DNA from: Halocafeteria seosinensis
Lineage: Eukaryota; Sar; Bigyra; Bicosoecida
DNA length: 64,000 nucleotides
Direction of reading: 5' to 3'
NCBI GenBank assembly: GCA_001687465.1
Contig: LVLI01000409.1
Coordinates: 1-64,000 of the forward strand
The notes below the pieces were generated by a model. It was given only the letters and a program-made list of their open reading frames with translations. It made no database searches and was not told the origin of the DNA. Positions 48,676-61,197 of this stretch are shown one piece after another. The translations under genes were made by a program, and so were the position numbers. The first letter of the stretch is position 1. Every line of letters begins with the position of its first letter.

Positions 48676-49431
48676 CTAAGGCGGCGTAGGATTCTCAGGC
48701 CGGGCTCTATAGCCATTGATATCTTCTAAGTTGGGAATGCGCATTGATGCTCCTGACTTCATGACGGTGTCGAGTCGCATTATAGCAAATCTGGCGTATC
48801 CTCTTGCGGGTCCCTGTACTTCTCTGTAGGAAGCGATAAAATTGGTTAAGTACAATTCAAGCTCTTCGGATGGAGGAAACGTCCCTAAACACATAAGCAT
48901 TATTTGCCACGCTCTCAGCTGACTGTTAGTGCTAGGGTTGTTCGTTATGTGTTTACAAAGCTGTAAATATATTTCGTCCCGGAGGTCGGGCTGTTCTAGT
49001 CCCTTCTGGAGAATCTCTTGAGCCATGAATGCAGGATACGTAGCTTTTTTTTCTCCACAATACGACAGTAAATGCTCGTGCATCGTACTTGCTGTTTTTC
49101 TTTGCACCTTGAGTGAAAAATTCAACAAGGACGTCTTAATAGAAGTCGGTTGCCAACTCAGCATGTTGTCTTTGGCACTCGCCTTATTGAACCAAACTGA
49201 TTTCGCGAAGCTTTCTGAAGACCTTAAACCTGGGAATTTGTGAAACATATACTTGGATTCCTTTGCAATACGTAGCCTGTTTTCCCTGACACCCTTCTCT
49301 GGCTTCTCTACTGTAGATCCTACAAGGCTATTGCGATACCTGTCTTCTCGGGATGCGGCTAACGACATTGCATCCGGAGCTTTCATTGCCCGTGTGGACC
49401 TCCCATTTGTTTTCCTAGCCGCTGCTGCCAT
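48676..49431 (-). CDS. MyTH4-domain protein
   Basis: 251 residues in one exon. The N-terminal 90 residues are basic and disordered. The MyTH4 fold follows: FSLKVQRKTASTMHEHLLSY, ATYPAFMAQEILQKGLEQPDLRDEIYLQLCKHITNNP, WQIMLMCLGTFPPSEELELYLTNFIAS, with the typical LRDEIYxQLxKQ-like core. In animals the domain sits in unconventional myosins with FERM and binds microtubules; stand-alone MyTH4 proteins are known in protists such as oomycetes. There is no myosin motor or FERM domain beside it. It is convergent with the membrane-protein gene, stops 222 bp apart. Confidence 0.9.
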   Translation of the reverse strand: MAAAARKTNGRSTRAMKAPDAMSLAASREDRYRNSLVGSTVEKPEKGVRENRLRIAKESKYMFHKFPGLRSSESFAKSVWFNKASAKDNMLSWQPTSIKTSLLNFSLKVQRKTASTMHEHLLSYCGEKKATYPAFMAQEILQKGLEQPDLRDEIYLQLCKHITNNPSTNSQLRAWQIMLMCLGTFPPSEELELYLTNFIASYREVQGPARGYARFAIMRLDTVMKSGASMRIPNLEDINGYRARPENPTPP

Positions 49432-50546
49432 CCTGACGTTTGTTCAATTAGTATGGAGGTACGAGAGTGTCCATGTATCCACCTAACGAGCAGCAGATCC
49501 ACTGCCGTAAGCGTAGAATGTTGTTCGTTATCCGTGCCGTGCTAGTGTATAGACTGTATTTGCTGAAAAAGGGACCCCTTCAAGACTGTACACTCTCGAA
49601 ACAATTATTGAGTACTTGCACCAGGTCCACAGCAAGGGGGTTGAGCAGCATTAACCCCTGCTACTCCTGCTGCTTCCTGTTTTCTGCCCGTACGGAGTCG
49701 AGGGTCTTGTTTGTCTCAGACGCGCTGACCGAATACAATGCCCAGTAACACTATAGCTCTCGGGTTTATCACAGATTCGATGTTCCACTAACCAGACCAA
49801 TCCTCTACCTCTGCATTGCGCATAACAACGGAGATGAAGGCCAGCGCGAGACCCTGGCGATTGGGATCCCGTGAAGCTGCATGCGACCGACTCCCATACC
49901 ACGCCATGGTACATATGGGAGACCCGGATACCGTTTAGCTACCACTTTCGATAGATACACCGTGTGTCATTCACATTTACAGAGAGGGAAAGAAGAGTAT
50001 ATGGATTTTTTAATTTTTTTTTGTTGTTGTCGATAGATTCTTCCTGCTGTTGATGAGAGTTACACTTCGTATTTAGGGCTGGGAATTTCCAGTCTCACTT
50101 GCGAGCTTGGATACTCTGAAGGTGGCAAGATTGGTAAGGCAAAACAACAGCGAATAGTATAACTGCATACGGAGGAAAAATACTTTATCATCCTCGTCAC
50201 GGAAGGAGAAATTAGCACAATGGAGGTTAGACACTGGTCACGCCAAAGCTGAGGTTCGAATCGGACTTGAACTTGCAGACAACGTTGAACTTGAGGTTGC
50301 CTTCATTTCAGCGCCGAAACTAGATAATTGCGCGTGACAAGTTTGATTCGACAAAGCAAAAGCGGATACATTCATTGCGTGCATGCGATAAGAGAGCGAC
50401 ATAGGCTTGATTTATTCGTTTGCGTGGTAAAAAAGAATACCCCACCAAGGGACGGTTTTACGCTGAGCGTAGAATAAACCGGGAGCATTCAACCCTTCTT
50501 TGTTGCATTGTCTCGGTGCATAAAAGAGCATAGACAGCGTCCCAAA
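49432..50546. other. Intergenic region, no gene recognised
   Basis: About 1.1 kb between two divergent starts. It contains a T-rich stretch (50005-50040) and no convincing reading frame. Probably promoter for both neighbours. Confidence 0.5.
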
Positions 50547-52083
50547 ATGAAGGTCACAGCGTTCTTCGTTGTTGTCGCTGTCTCTATGGCGGCTGTGATA
50601 CCTGTCGAACAAGCAGAAGGGTCCCTTATCCCGTACGACTTCGCTCGAAAGCTTCTACGCGTGGAAAGAAGCCAACCACGAGAGACTGCCGGTGAAGGAT
50701 CCTCTGCAGAAGCGGCAGGACACAACAAAAGGAATAAGAAGCATCATTTGGCTTTGCTTCTTATGGACCATCCTCAGCGGCACGATCACCCCAGAAACAG
50801 TGTGCAGGAGCAAGAAGCCGGGGAGGGAAACCACCACCATAGACGCCATCATAGAGACCATGACCTTCAAGGTGATGCCATCGGAGGCAATCCTGTGATT
50901 GTACCTCAGAAATACGGTGGGCATCGTCGTCACCCTCACAATGGAAGAAGAAATCACCATAATGGAGGTCGTGAAGCTGTTCAACATGAGAGCGGTTCGA
51001 GAACTTTGCAGGATTTTGAGGAACCTATTTTCGAGGGGTTCCCCCAGAACCAAAGGGGAAAGAAAATGGTAAGTAACAGCTAACCTACAGTGTTTGCCGT
51101 CGTGCGTCTTATGCTAGAAATGTATGCATTTAATGTCGTCGCAGCTTGTTGGCGTACCTGATGAGCACGGCATTGTTTTCCCGGAAGTAAATGCAGGACG
51201 ACGTGGTGGGAGGACATCAAGAGTAAGAACTATTCAAAGCTAAAACTATCGAGATCCAATCTGCTAATTGTACATCCCTCTTGTGCTTGTGTCACAGCTT
51301 GCCATTCGAAATCATGGCCCGCACTCAATTCTTCGTAAGATCCCTGTGCACAGTGAGGAAGATGAACTCCGCCTTCCGAGTATTCCCAGCGGCAATGAAG
51401 TGAACGAGGACAATTTCCACGTTACTGTTTACACAGCAGACAAGAATGGAAAGGTGAAGAAAGTGTATGACTCTTCTGAAGCAACACCTCAGGAACAACA
51501 AGAGCGAAAAGACGAGATCTCCGCATGGATGAACGAAATGCGTCGTCAACAAGAGGCAATGGACAGCATGTTCAAAGAGCTCCTAACAGCGCCTCGTTTG
51601 CGGGGGCGAGCTTTCCCTTTCCCTTCTATTAAGTGGGAGGAATTGGAAAAGGCGTTTGAAGACGGTCAAGGTCAAACTGATGGCTCCAGTGGCAGCGATG
51701 AACAGGGAGACCAGACCGAAGAGAGCAATGAAGGAAGTGACAGTGTGGATGGTAACACTAAGGATTCAGGTAGTGGCAATAAGAATTCGGGTAGTTCACA
51801 CACGGTCACTGGAAGCTCTGACTCGAGTGCTTCCAACAAGGGGGCTAAGCCCAGTGACTCTGCTGGGTTAATTGTCGGTGTCGTGGGTGCTGTACTGACA
51901 GTTGCTACTCTGGCGATTCTTGTGGTGGTGAAACTGCGCAAGCAGAGAGGGCCGGAGCAAACAATTGATGTACCGACAGATGACCACTACATTAACATTG
52001 AAAAGACTTCCAACGCTTTTGCTCCCCAGCCGCCCCAGCGCTCGGCTGCGCAGCATGATCAATACGTGCGCTTAGAAGAGTGA
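50547..52083 (+). CDS. Secreted single-pass membrane protein, His-rich ectodomain
   Basis: Three exons (50547-51068, 51145-51222, 51298-52083), all phase 0, 461 residues. A signal peptide begins MKVTAFFVVVAVSMAAVIPV. Next comes a histidine-rich low-complexity region (NHHHRRHHRDHD and HPHNGRRNHHNGG), a conserved-looking central block (NFHVTVYTADKNGKVKKVYD), a helical stretch, and a Ser/Gly/Asp-rich linker. A membrane segment (LIVGVVGAVLTVATLAILVVV) near residue 395 is followed by a short tail ending DQYVRLEE with tyrosines. Type I topology is inferred. No family recognised. The poly-His region could bind metal; that is speculation. Confidence 0.82.
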
Positions 52084-52670
52084 AAGCAATGTGATCACAA
52101 ATAAACATACGCAGGCAATGAGAAGTAGCTATGATTCCGTTCTTTTTTATCGTGGTGAATGTGCGATTTGCATCTGCTGGTACAATCAATAACTTGTATA
52201 CTCTGCAAAGCATGCTATTTCATTGGTCGATGACGTGTGGTACTCGCGCGTCAGCTTGTTTAGTCTGTGGTTTGCCATTACGTTTGTTATGACAAGCGGT
52301 ATGCCTTAACCTTGCATCATACGAATTGATTCGAGTGTGCACTTTCCGTGGGAGAGGCTGAGAGACGGCCATTGAATACGAGCTACAATATGTGCCAAGA
52401 CTATGGATTTATCTGGTTCTGAGATGGAGATGGTGAAGACGTTGAGCTTCTGAGTTCACTTTTATGTCTATAAGCTGTTCGCTGCGCCCTAAACAGTGAA
52501 GTGAGGATATTGAAGAAGGAGTGCCAACTTTATGAGAAAGGCTGTCTTCAGGCGTGCAGAAGACTTGCCTGAAGTCAGCGTTGGCCTGAGGCGGCTTCAA
52601 CAACCTCGGCGGGGCTGAGCTGTGGAAGTTCTCGTACAATTGTAGTCGGCTGAGAAGGACTGAAGACGCG
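52084..52670. other. Intergenic region, no gene seen
   Basis: About 590 bp between two same-strand membrane-protein genes. Confidence 0.5.
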
Positions 52671-53300
52671 ATGCGTTTCCACGTTGTATCTCTGCTATTT
52701 TTCGCATTGTGTATGTTGGGTGAAACTGCAGGAGCATCTGCGAACCGATTCCGGTCGCATCTGAGGCGATCTTCCACCGAAACATCAGCTGTAGCACAAG
52801 CATTCCACAGCCGACAGAATGAAGTGAAAGTATCGGAGACGAAGGAGGGCACAAGTTCCGACGGTGAAAAGCAGATGAATGGAAACAGGAAAGTGAATGA
52901 GTCGAACATAATATCAGTCATTCCTCAGTGGTTCGTTACAATGGGAGTCATCGTTGTAGCAACTTCCGTCGCGACCGTTATTGGCTATTGCGTTTGGAAC
53001 AGGAAGAAGAAGGAGATGGAGGAGCGAAAGAGACAGCGCTTTGCAGCACCCACTGATGGCGTGCTTGGGCACTCTTCGACAAGTCAGGGCAAGAAGGTGG
53101 TCAATCTGCAAGAAGGGAACCCCGTTTGGCAACGCGATGCGTTCACCGGGAAAAGCAGACAGTCAAATCCGAACTTTGCTCGGCCGATGATAAAGAACCA
53201 TAGAGAATATATGAAAAAGAAGTCAACGGGAAAATTCGATAACCCACATACTTTAACAAGGAATGCTTTATATCCTACCAAAAAACGGGAGAAAGTGTAA
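52671..53300 (+). CDS. Small type I membrane protein, unknown function
   Basis: 209 residues in one exon. MRFHVVSLLFFALCMLGETAGA is a signal peptide. A polar 75-residue ectodomain without cysteines follows, with one N-glycosylation-type NES site, then a membrane segment (FVTMGVIVVATSVATVIGYCVW) and a basic 105-residue cytoplasmic tail. No family recognised. It shares its plan (signal peptide, disordered ectodomain, one membrane segment, basic stop-transfer) with the gene at 50547 but not its sequence. Confidence 0.8.
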   Translation: MRFHVVSLLFFALCMLGETAGASANRFRSHLRRSSTETSAVAQAFHSRQNEVKVSETKEGTSSDGEKQMNGNRKVNESNIISVIPQWFVTMGVIVVATSVATVIGYCVWNRKKKEMEERKRQRFAAPTDGVLGHSSTSQGKKVVNLQEGNPVWQRDAFTGKSRQSNPNFARPMIKNHREYMKKKSTGKFDNPHTLTRNALYPTKKREKV

Positions 53301-53412
53301 AAGAAAAACTAGGAAAAGTGAGTAGTGTATTGGGTACAAAGCGAAAGGACTCTAGCGTAGCCGACATTATCGGTGATGAAATACACTCAAGTGCCGCATT
53401 TGCATAAACTCT

Positions 53413-54725
<1,313 letters not shown>

Positions 54726-55745
54726 CTATACCAGTTGTTCCGATAGCGGGAACAAGACTGGCCTAGATGGTGCTGCATCACCTTCAAGAGGAGAAACCTG
54801 TAGCTGCAACATATATCTCCCCGTTGAGACACTCTCCGGGATGTATGCCAATTCAGTAATACTTGTGGTGTAACTTCGCGCCGGGAGCGTATCTTCCGAG
54901 CCCTCTACTTGCCAGAACGTCTTATGCGCTATCAAGTAACCCTGATCGTCCTCTTTATCCATAGATGGTAGATCGACAATAATGTTCTCACATTGTAAAG
55001 AGACAAGGAAGTCCATACTGCTCTTGGTGAAATACGGAGCGCCAGTACCTCCCCAGTGCCTCTTCCGCTTGTCTGTGCCGTTCACAAGTGCCCTAATAAC
55101 GATGGCTTTTGCAAATGATTTCCATGTTTCGTCGCTTTCGGGAGAACCTGCGAGACTTCGCATTGCTTCTCGCAAACAGCCTCGATCTATCACCAAGTCT
55201 TCCGCGGAGGCTGCAGGATAGCTGGTCGTGTCGTCCTCAGTTGCCTCTCGAAACTTTTTGGGGATAACATCAAGCACGATACACGGAATGAAATCCTTCC
55301 CTACCCTGGATAATAAGAGGGGTAATATAGCGCACCGCATCAGCTAAGTCCCAGGGGTGGAGATGCATCTACATACGTGATCTGGGTGTCGGCAAGTGTG
55401 ATGCGTTTTCTGACCACATGACCAACACATTCCGTGTGAGTTCCATTGCCGTGGGCACATATTTGAATCACCTGAGAGACGTAGTACGATAACCAACACA
55501 GTGTAGTGTATCCTCGGCATGCTGGACGGGCTTACCGGGCAGTTCACAGACGCTCCTGCCTCGATGGAGCCCACAAAATTGCCTAATTGGACAGGCTGCG
55601 CTTTTGCAGCTGGGAGACCGAATGCATTCGCTTGTTCCTCTTCAGCCTCGTAAGGGCGTATACTTGTACTGATATCAATGCCGTTGGTCAGATCTACTGA
55701 ATAGGGCTTCCTCGTTCTAGGGTCCGTCCACGTGCAGGACAGCAT
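54726..55745 (-). CDS. Cyclase-family metal hydrolase (bacterial type)
   Basis: Three exons (55745-55536, 55471-55377, 55305-54726) with introns 64 and 71 nt; phases fit, giving 294 residues. The family (kynurenine formamidase/cyclase-like) hydrolyses amide or lactone bonds with a divalent metal. It shows ANAFGLPAAKAQPVQ, FVGSIEAGASVNCPV, the metal motif HGNGTHTECVGH, HWGGTGAPYFTKSSMDFL, NIIVDLPSMDKEDDQG, ITELAYIPESV and EGDAAPSRPVLFPL, a subgroup that I associate mostly with bacteria, Bacteroidetes among them. The substrate is unknown. Acquisition from bacteria, with later intron gain, is plausible but unproven. A decayed relative lies upstream at 56190. Confidence 0.88.
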
Positions 55746-56186
55746 ATCTCATCTCTTTCGTATCCAGTTATACAGACATAGAGTATACGCACACATATAC
55801 ATGTGGCAATCTAAACGATGATAGGTCTCAACAATCTAGCTGGTAACATGTCATACACCATAGATGCTACAACTCTTTGAGAGAACATACTGTAAGCGCG
55901 TTACACAACGCTGTGTGTCCTCTGGGTCGATACATGTATATAAGTTCAACTTTTTTGGGTACGGGAAGATATCTACTCTGTTTCAGTACTCTGTCAACTA
56001 CATATGCTACGCTAGGGCCTGAGGAATGAAACCTACCTGGAATCGTCCGCACGTTCTGGTTCATAAACCATAACAGCGACGGCTCTTGGTTGATAGGTTT
56101 ACAGTATTTGTACAAATTGTACAGTTAGACACTAGCCAACGAGGAGTTACCAGAGTCGCAACTGTTTAGTAAGTGTTTACAAGACA
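55746..56186. other. Region between the cyclase gene and its decayed copy
   Basis: About 440 bp. A minus-strand open frame at 55867-56115 has no similarity that I can see, though it may be further pseudogene remains. Otherwise nothing recognised. Confidence 0.35.
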
Positions 56187-56430
56187 TCAATACCGGTGAC
56201 CGGGAACAACATTGGCCATCTGGCCTAGATGGTGCTGCATCACCTTCCAGATGAGAGACATGTAACTACAGTACATGTGAAACACTCTCAGGAGTGTATG
56301 ACGTGGTATGCCCATATGCCCATTCAGTGATCCTGGCGGTGTAATTTCTCCCCAAAAATGATTCGTCGAACGGGAAAGGCTCCTTTTTCTAAACTTCCGT
56401 AGGGGAAACATGACATTCTCCGCTTCCACA
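56187..56430 (-). pseudogene. Decayed 3' copy of the cyclase gene
   Basis: On the minus strand it reads TARITEWAY...TPESVS...HLEGDAAPSRP, aligning with the intact TTSITELAYIPESVS...PLEGDAAPSRPVLFPL at 54726-54900. Long runs match at nucleotide level (for instance 19 bases of GGTGATGCAGCACCATCTA). An internal TAG interrupts the frame after the ESVS block, a short deletion removes the GRYML segment, and one frameshift follows the SRP. Only the C-terminal part remains. Confidence 0.8.
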
Positions 56431-56576
56431 CATCCACCTAGTTTAGGACGTGTGTGCCGCTCATTTATCCAGTATATTAATGACGATACTCGTCAATTGA
56501 ACAGCTAGCGATATGGTAGACATGGTATATTTTTTAGAAGATACTGAAGTACCACTTCATGTTACTGGGTAACACT

Positions 56577-58463
56577 CTAGTCCTGGTCTTTCTCACCCTC
56601 ATAATATTCTGCTGGGTGTTGCCTTTTATCCTCCTCCGCTTGTAGATCGCGTTTGTCCGGATCAGCTCGGTCCTCGTTAATCTCAACGTGCTCGGTTATA
56701 CTCTTGGGTGTTTGCGTGGAACTCGCTTGACCTGTTTCAATCGGGACGGATGGCGCGCTCGGAATTTCACGGAGTGCCTCCGACAGCAGAGTCTTGATGT
56801 TTTCCAAGTAGTTCCTGTCATTCCTGTTTTCCATATTGCTAGGTGTGATATGTAAACGATAATCGGGACCATAGTACTCAAAGTAGTCGTTATACGGCAA
56901 CTCATCGGGGATTTCAGTATCTAATAGCACCGAGGTTTCGTACGCCCAGCATCGTGCAACATTTCGCATAGTGTATCCACCGCCTCCTACGACAAGAGTG
57001 GGCAAACCAAACGACTTGACGTAGCGAACACATTCAGCATGCCCTTTGACAGATAAGTTGAAGCAACCCAGACGATCTCCAGAGAGTGAGTCTGCGCCGC
57101 ACTGGAGCACGACGGCATTTGGACTGCAAAACACAGATACCGAACGATTTCGAGCTAAGTTCTCCTGTTTCATTGTTTGACAGATCACAAACATACCGGA
57201 AGCGCTCCATGATCTGTGAGATAATGGGGCGGAATACTAGTCGATAACTCTCATCGTCCATTCCGTCTTTTAGCGGGAAGTTGATGGCGTAGTTCTTGCC
57301 ATTCCCATATCCTAAATCTCTCCAATCTCCAGTGCCGGGGAAATAGTCACCAAATCTGCAAGCGTAGCATATCATTTGCAGTAAGGTAACTGAAAATGAC
57401 GAACAGTTATACACCCTCATGCATACTTGTGGAAGCTGCAGGTCATCACTCGGTCGGTAGTATAAAAAGCTTCTTCTACTCCGTCTCCATGGTGGATATC
57501 TATATCAATGTATAAAACTCTTTGGTGTTGTTTCAGAAGCTGCACAACAATGATCAAGCGGTATAAGTTGTAGTTGAAGGCACATTGTGGGGTCTACCTA
57601 GACCAATCACATACTTCGAGAATACCGAGGACACAGTCGTTTACGTAGCAGAAACCAGACGCCTCGCTTTTCTTCGCGTGGTGGAGGCCACCACCCCAGT
57701 TGACTACGTAATCAGCTTTCCCTTCGTTGAGTCGAGCGGCTCCGCCTGTTGTAAAAGAACATAACGTGGCTACAAGAGGGTCAGCGAGAAAATTTCATTT
57801 CCCGTTCGCTTACCCATGCTTCCGCTACAGGAAAGCTGGCAGAATTCGAACAATCCATCGAAAACGGGACAATCTTCTCCCACATTGACTGAACATGTCA
57901 TAGAGAGCCCTTGGTAAGCACATCGGTTCAGTGACTCAGCCCGTCTTTGGCACTCACACTTTTGCAGCTCGCGTAAGCGTTCATGAAGGTTATCGGGGGA
58001 AACGCTACGCAAGAAATTAATGTAATCATCTGAATGAAATCTTGTCATTTCTACATTATCCACTAGCGCAGGTCTCTGCAGCGCATCCGGGTGGAGTTTT
58101 ACCGTAAACCAAGTCAAGAAGGGGACGCGGGATTCTTTTCCAAGCCAATACATACAAATACTTCCAAGTCACGATACATGCCATAATTGACGATCAAATT
58201 ATGAGCCATGCGCACTCTGTGCGGTTTCTGTACAGTAATAAAAATCATAGGAAAACAATAGCATATGCCGTCATCACTACTCGTTTTTCCTTCACGACAT
58301 CAACACTAGCATACCATTGGGTGTCCTTGCCCATAGTGATAATTCCCGATCTCGGCTGCAAAGTATACACAAAGAGGAATGTTTACATGGTCCAATGAAG
58401 TCCTCTCAAGAGGGTCGAGTACCACATACAATCATAAAAGTAGGCGACACGATCTTTCCCCAT
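56577..58463 (-). CDS. Class I (RPD3-type) histone deacetylase
   Basis: Multi-exon, starting at ATG 58463 ([11 protein letters not shown]), with the first exons spliced as [51 protein letters not shown]. It removes acetyl groups from histone lysines with zinc in the nucleus. Catalytic parts: [38 protein letters not shown] (His-His and metal Asp), [18 protein letters not shown], and [14 protein letters not shown] with the tyrosine. The C-terminus is acidic and ends in [10 protein letters not shown]. The family fit is HDAC1/2 or RPD3-like. The gene is head-to-head with PheRS beta; promoters share 374 bp. Confidence 0.95.
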
Positions 58464-58837
58464 TTTTGGTTCCTCTTCAAAACAAACGAAAGCACAGCAG
58501 CCAATCAACAAGCAAATACACACAACGGATTACACCACTATCTCCATTTCTTGAGCAAGCTTGTAAAGGCATCAAATCTTATGTGGGTCAGCTTGTAAGA
58601 GAGAGTGAATGAAGCCATTTCCTCCGGGGCCCGGCCGGGCCCGGCGGAAGGAATCCGGGCCCAGGAATGCAAGTTGTTGTGTCAGAAAGAAAAAAGAACC
58701 GGCCATTGGCCCATCTAGCACAAGTTTGCAATTCCAAGGGGAAAAGCAGAATTCCCTTTTTTTTTCTCTTCAAACGAAAGGATAGAGGAATTCTGTTCTT
58801 AATATCTCTGTTTACAAGTGGACCTTGTTTGCACAAG
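58464..58837. promoter_or_regulatory. Divergent HDAC/PheRS promoter
   Basis: 374 bp with a GC-rich cluster at 58625-58663 inside an otherwise AT-rich stretch. It contains the palindrome at 58628-58643 and a second GGGCCC at 58658-58663. Confidence 0.5.
58628..58643. repeat. Perfect 16-bp GC palindrome
   Basis: GGGCCCGGCCGGGCCC reads the same on both strands. A candidate dimeric factor site, or the 5' UTR hairpin of one of the two divergent genes. Confidence 0.8.
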
Positions 58838-61103
58838 ATGCCGACTGTCTCGGTCGCTCGCGATGAACTTTTCGAGCGTCTAGACGCCCAATACAAGGAA
58901 AAGCAGAAGAAAGACGGCTCTGGGAATCCACCCCCTAAAAATGATGAAGAATTTGAAACACTATGTTTCGAGTTTGGGGTGGAATTGGACGAAATCACAA
59001 CGGAGGCCGAAGAGCAGCAGCATCAAGGGGATACGGGAGCTACCAAAGCTGACGCGGATAAAATCATTTACAAGATCGACGTTCCCGCTAACAGATATGA
59101 TCTACTCTGCATTGAGGGTATCGCTCATTCCTTGAATATCTTCCTGGAGAACATGGAGCCACCAGTATGTCTACACGGCACACTCTCTTGGGCACGAAGT
59201 TTTTTACGTGGTGTCTTCCTGCAGGTATACGAGTACATGCCAGTCCCAAAAGAGAAAAGGCAGACCTTGACGGTTCGTCCCTCTACACAAGCCGTCCGTC
59301 CATTTGTCGTAGGAGCCATCCTACGTAATGTGGCTTTGGATGCGACGCGGTACCAGAGGTAAGCACAAAAGAAGTCTTCAGTGTAGTGCATGGGCTCTCT
59401 ATTCATGCTTGTTTGTGACAGCTTCATAGACCTCCAGGATAAACTTCATCAAAATATCTGCCGGAGACGGACATTGGTTGCCATAGGTACTCATGATCTA
59501 GACTCCATAGAGGGGCCATTTGTGTATGACGCAAAAGCCCCACAAGATATTAAATTTCAACCCCTAGGACAATCTACAGAATTCCGCGCAGATAAGTTGT
59601 TAGAGTTCTATCGAACAGGTATGTTTCATGCTGCTCGCTCGTGAAAATCTGTAGTACCACTGTTGACGGGTCCGTTTATGTCCGTGCAGATCCGAGTGTA
59701 AAGCATATCAAGCCGTATGTTGACATCATAGCGGATAAGCCGGTATACCCTCTCATTGTGGACTCCAAGAAGACTGTTCTGTCGATGCCTCCTATAATCA
59801 ATGGAGAGCACTCAAAAATTACTGTGGATACCAAGAACATCTTAATTGAATGCACCGCAACTGATCTCACAAAGGCGCAAACGGTACTAAATATGATGGT
59901 AACAATGTTTTCTGGATACTGTCGTGAGCCTTTCAAAAGTAAGCTATCAAACATGGGGTGATAATTTCATAATTTCTTCAGTTGAATTGAATGCTTGCAA
60001 TGCGCCTGCTCATTACAGTTGAGCCTGTAGAAGTAATTTATGAGGATCCAGCTCAGCATCGGGGCTACGTGACTCCACAGTTGGATATGCGAAGCATGCA
60101 AACTACTGTAGACTCAGTTGAGAATCTTGTTGGTGTCGACATTGGTAGAGAAAGAGTTCGTCGTCTATGTCACCAAATGCAGCTTAACGCTTCGTTGGAA
60201 TCGGACAACAATACTCTTACGGTAGAGATTCCTCCGACTAGGCCAGATGTATTGCACCCGTGCGATATAGCAGAAGATATAGCGATTGCGTATGGCTACA
60301 ACAACATCCCGATGAAGTTGCCTCCGACGCCATCGACTGCAATGCAACAGCCAGTAAACCACCTCACGGACTTGATCCGTGATGAAATTGCGCATGCAGG
60401 ATTTTTAGAATGTCTAACTTTTGGTTTGGTATCCAGACAAGAGAATTATACGAATCTCAGGGTGGAAAATGATCAACGGAGTGTAAGTCTGGCCAACCCA
60501 AAGACGTCTGACTTCGAAATCGTGCGCACGACGTTGATTCCCGGGTTGTTGAAATGTTTGTCTTCTAACAAGTAAGAAAAGTCATGCATTTCGCTGGGTT
60601 AGACAAGCGACTTGTATACCATAATCTTGCTTTGCAGGGATGCGTCCGTTCGAGAAGGCATAAAGTTTTTCGAAATTTCGGACGTTGTAGTGAAAGACGA
60701 TGAACATGATGTAGGTGCCCGTAACAAAAGGACACTTGCGGCAGTTTATTGTGGACTCTCGGCTGGATTCGAGGTTATACACGGTCTCGTAGATAGGGTA
60801 TTCCAGCTTCTAGGTGTCCGGTTGCATCCAAAGGTCCACGAGCTGGCGTTAGCGGGAAGCACTACAGCCTCAGAGGTCGATCCCAATTTCACAGGCTTTC
60901 AATATTATATCGTGGAGCAGGATAGTCCTACTTTCTTGAACGGAAGGGCCGCTCGTATAATGCTAGAAAAGGTTGTAAAAGGAAAAGCAGAAGAGGTTGG
61001 TGCGATTGGTGATTTGGGTGTGATCCACCCAGAGGTGATCACTAACTTTGATATTGGACGTCCTGTATCAGCAGTTGAAATTAATTTGGAGCACTTCATA
61101 TAG
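58838..61103 (+). CDS. FARSB: Cytosolic phenylalanyl-tRNA synthetase beta subunit
   Basis: Seven exons or so, starting [15 protein letters not shown] at 58838 and ending NLEHFI at 61103. Beta subunit of the alpha2-beta2 enzyme that charges tRNA(Phe). Exons carry [89 protein letters not shown] (B3/4 editing region), [24 protein letters not shown] (B5), [27 protein letters not shown] and the C-terminal [23 protein letters not shown]. The eukaryotic/archaeal type, so cytosolic. It is convergent with the trifunctional-enzyme gene: stops 94 bp apart. Confidence 0.95.
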
Positions 61104-61197
61104 AGAGCGATAGAGTCTGTTTTTGTGAAAGTGAAGATACACACTGAGGTAATACAACCACTAGAGTGTTCCATATATTCTGATAACGCTAGCGACT

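Noticed and set aside
50547-53300. Oomycete RXLR-type effectors (RKLLR, SHLRRSS after signal peptides)
   Set aside because: The motif R-x-L-R with downstream EER is not met, and both proteins have a membrane segment, unlike secreted effectors.
55867-56115. Upstream part of the decayed cyclase copy
   Set aside because: The frame shows no match to the N-terminal half of the intact cyclase, so I kept the pseudogene to 56187-56430.
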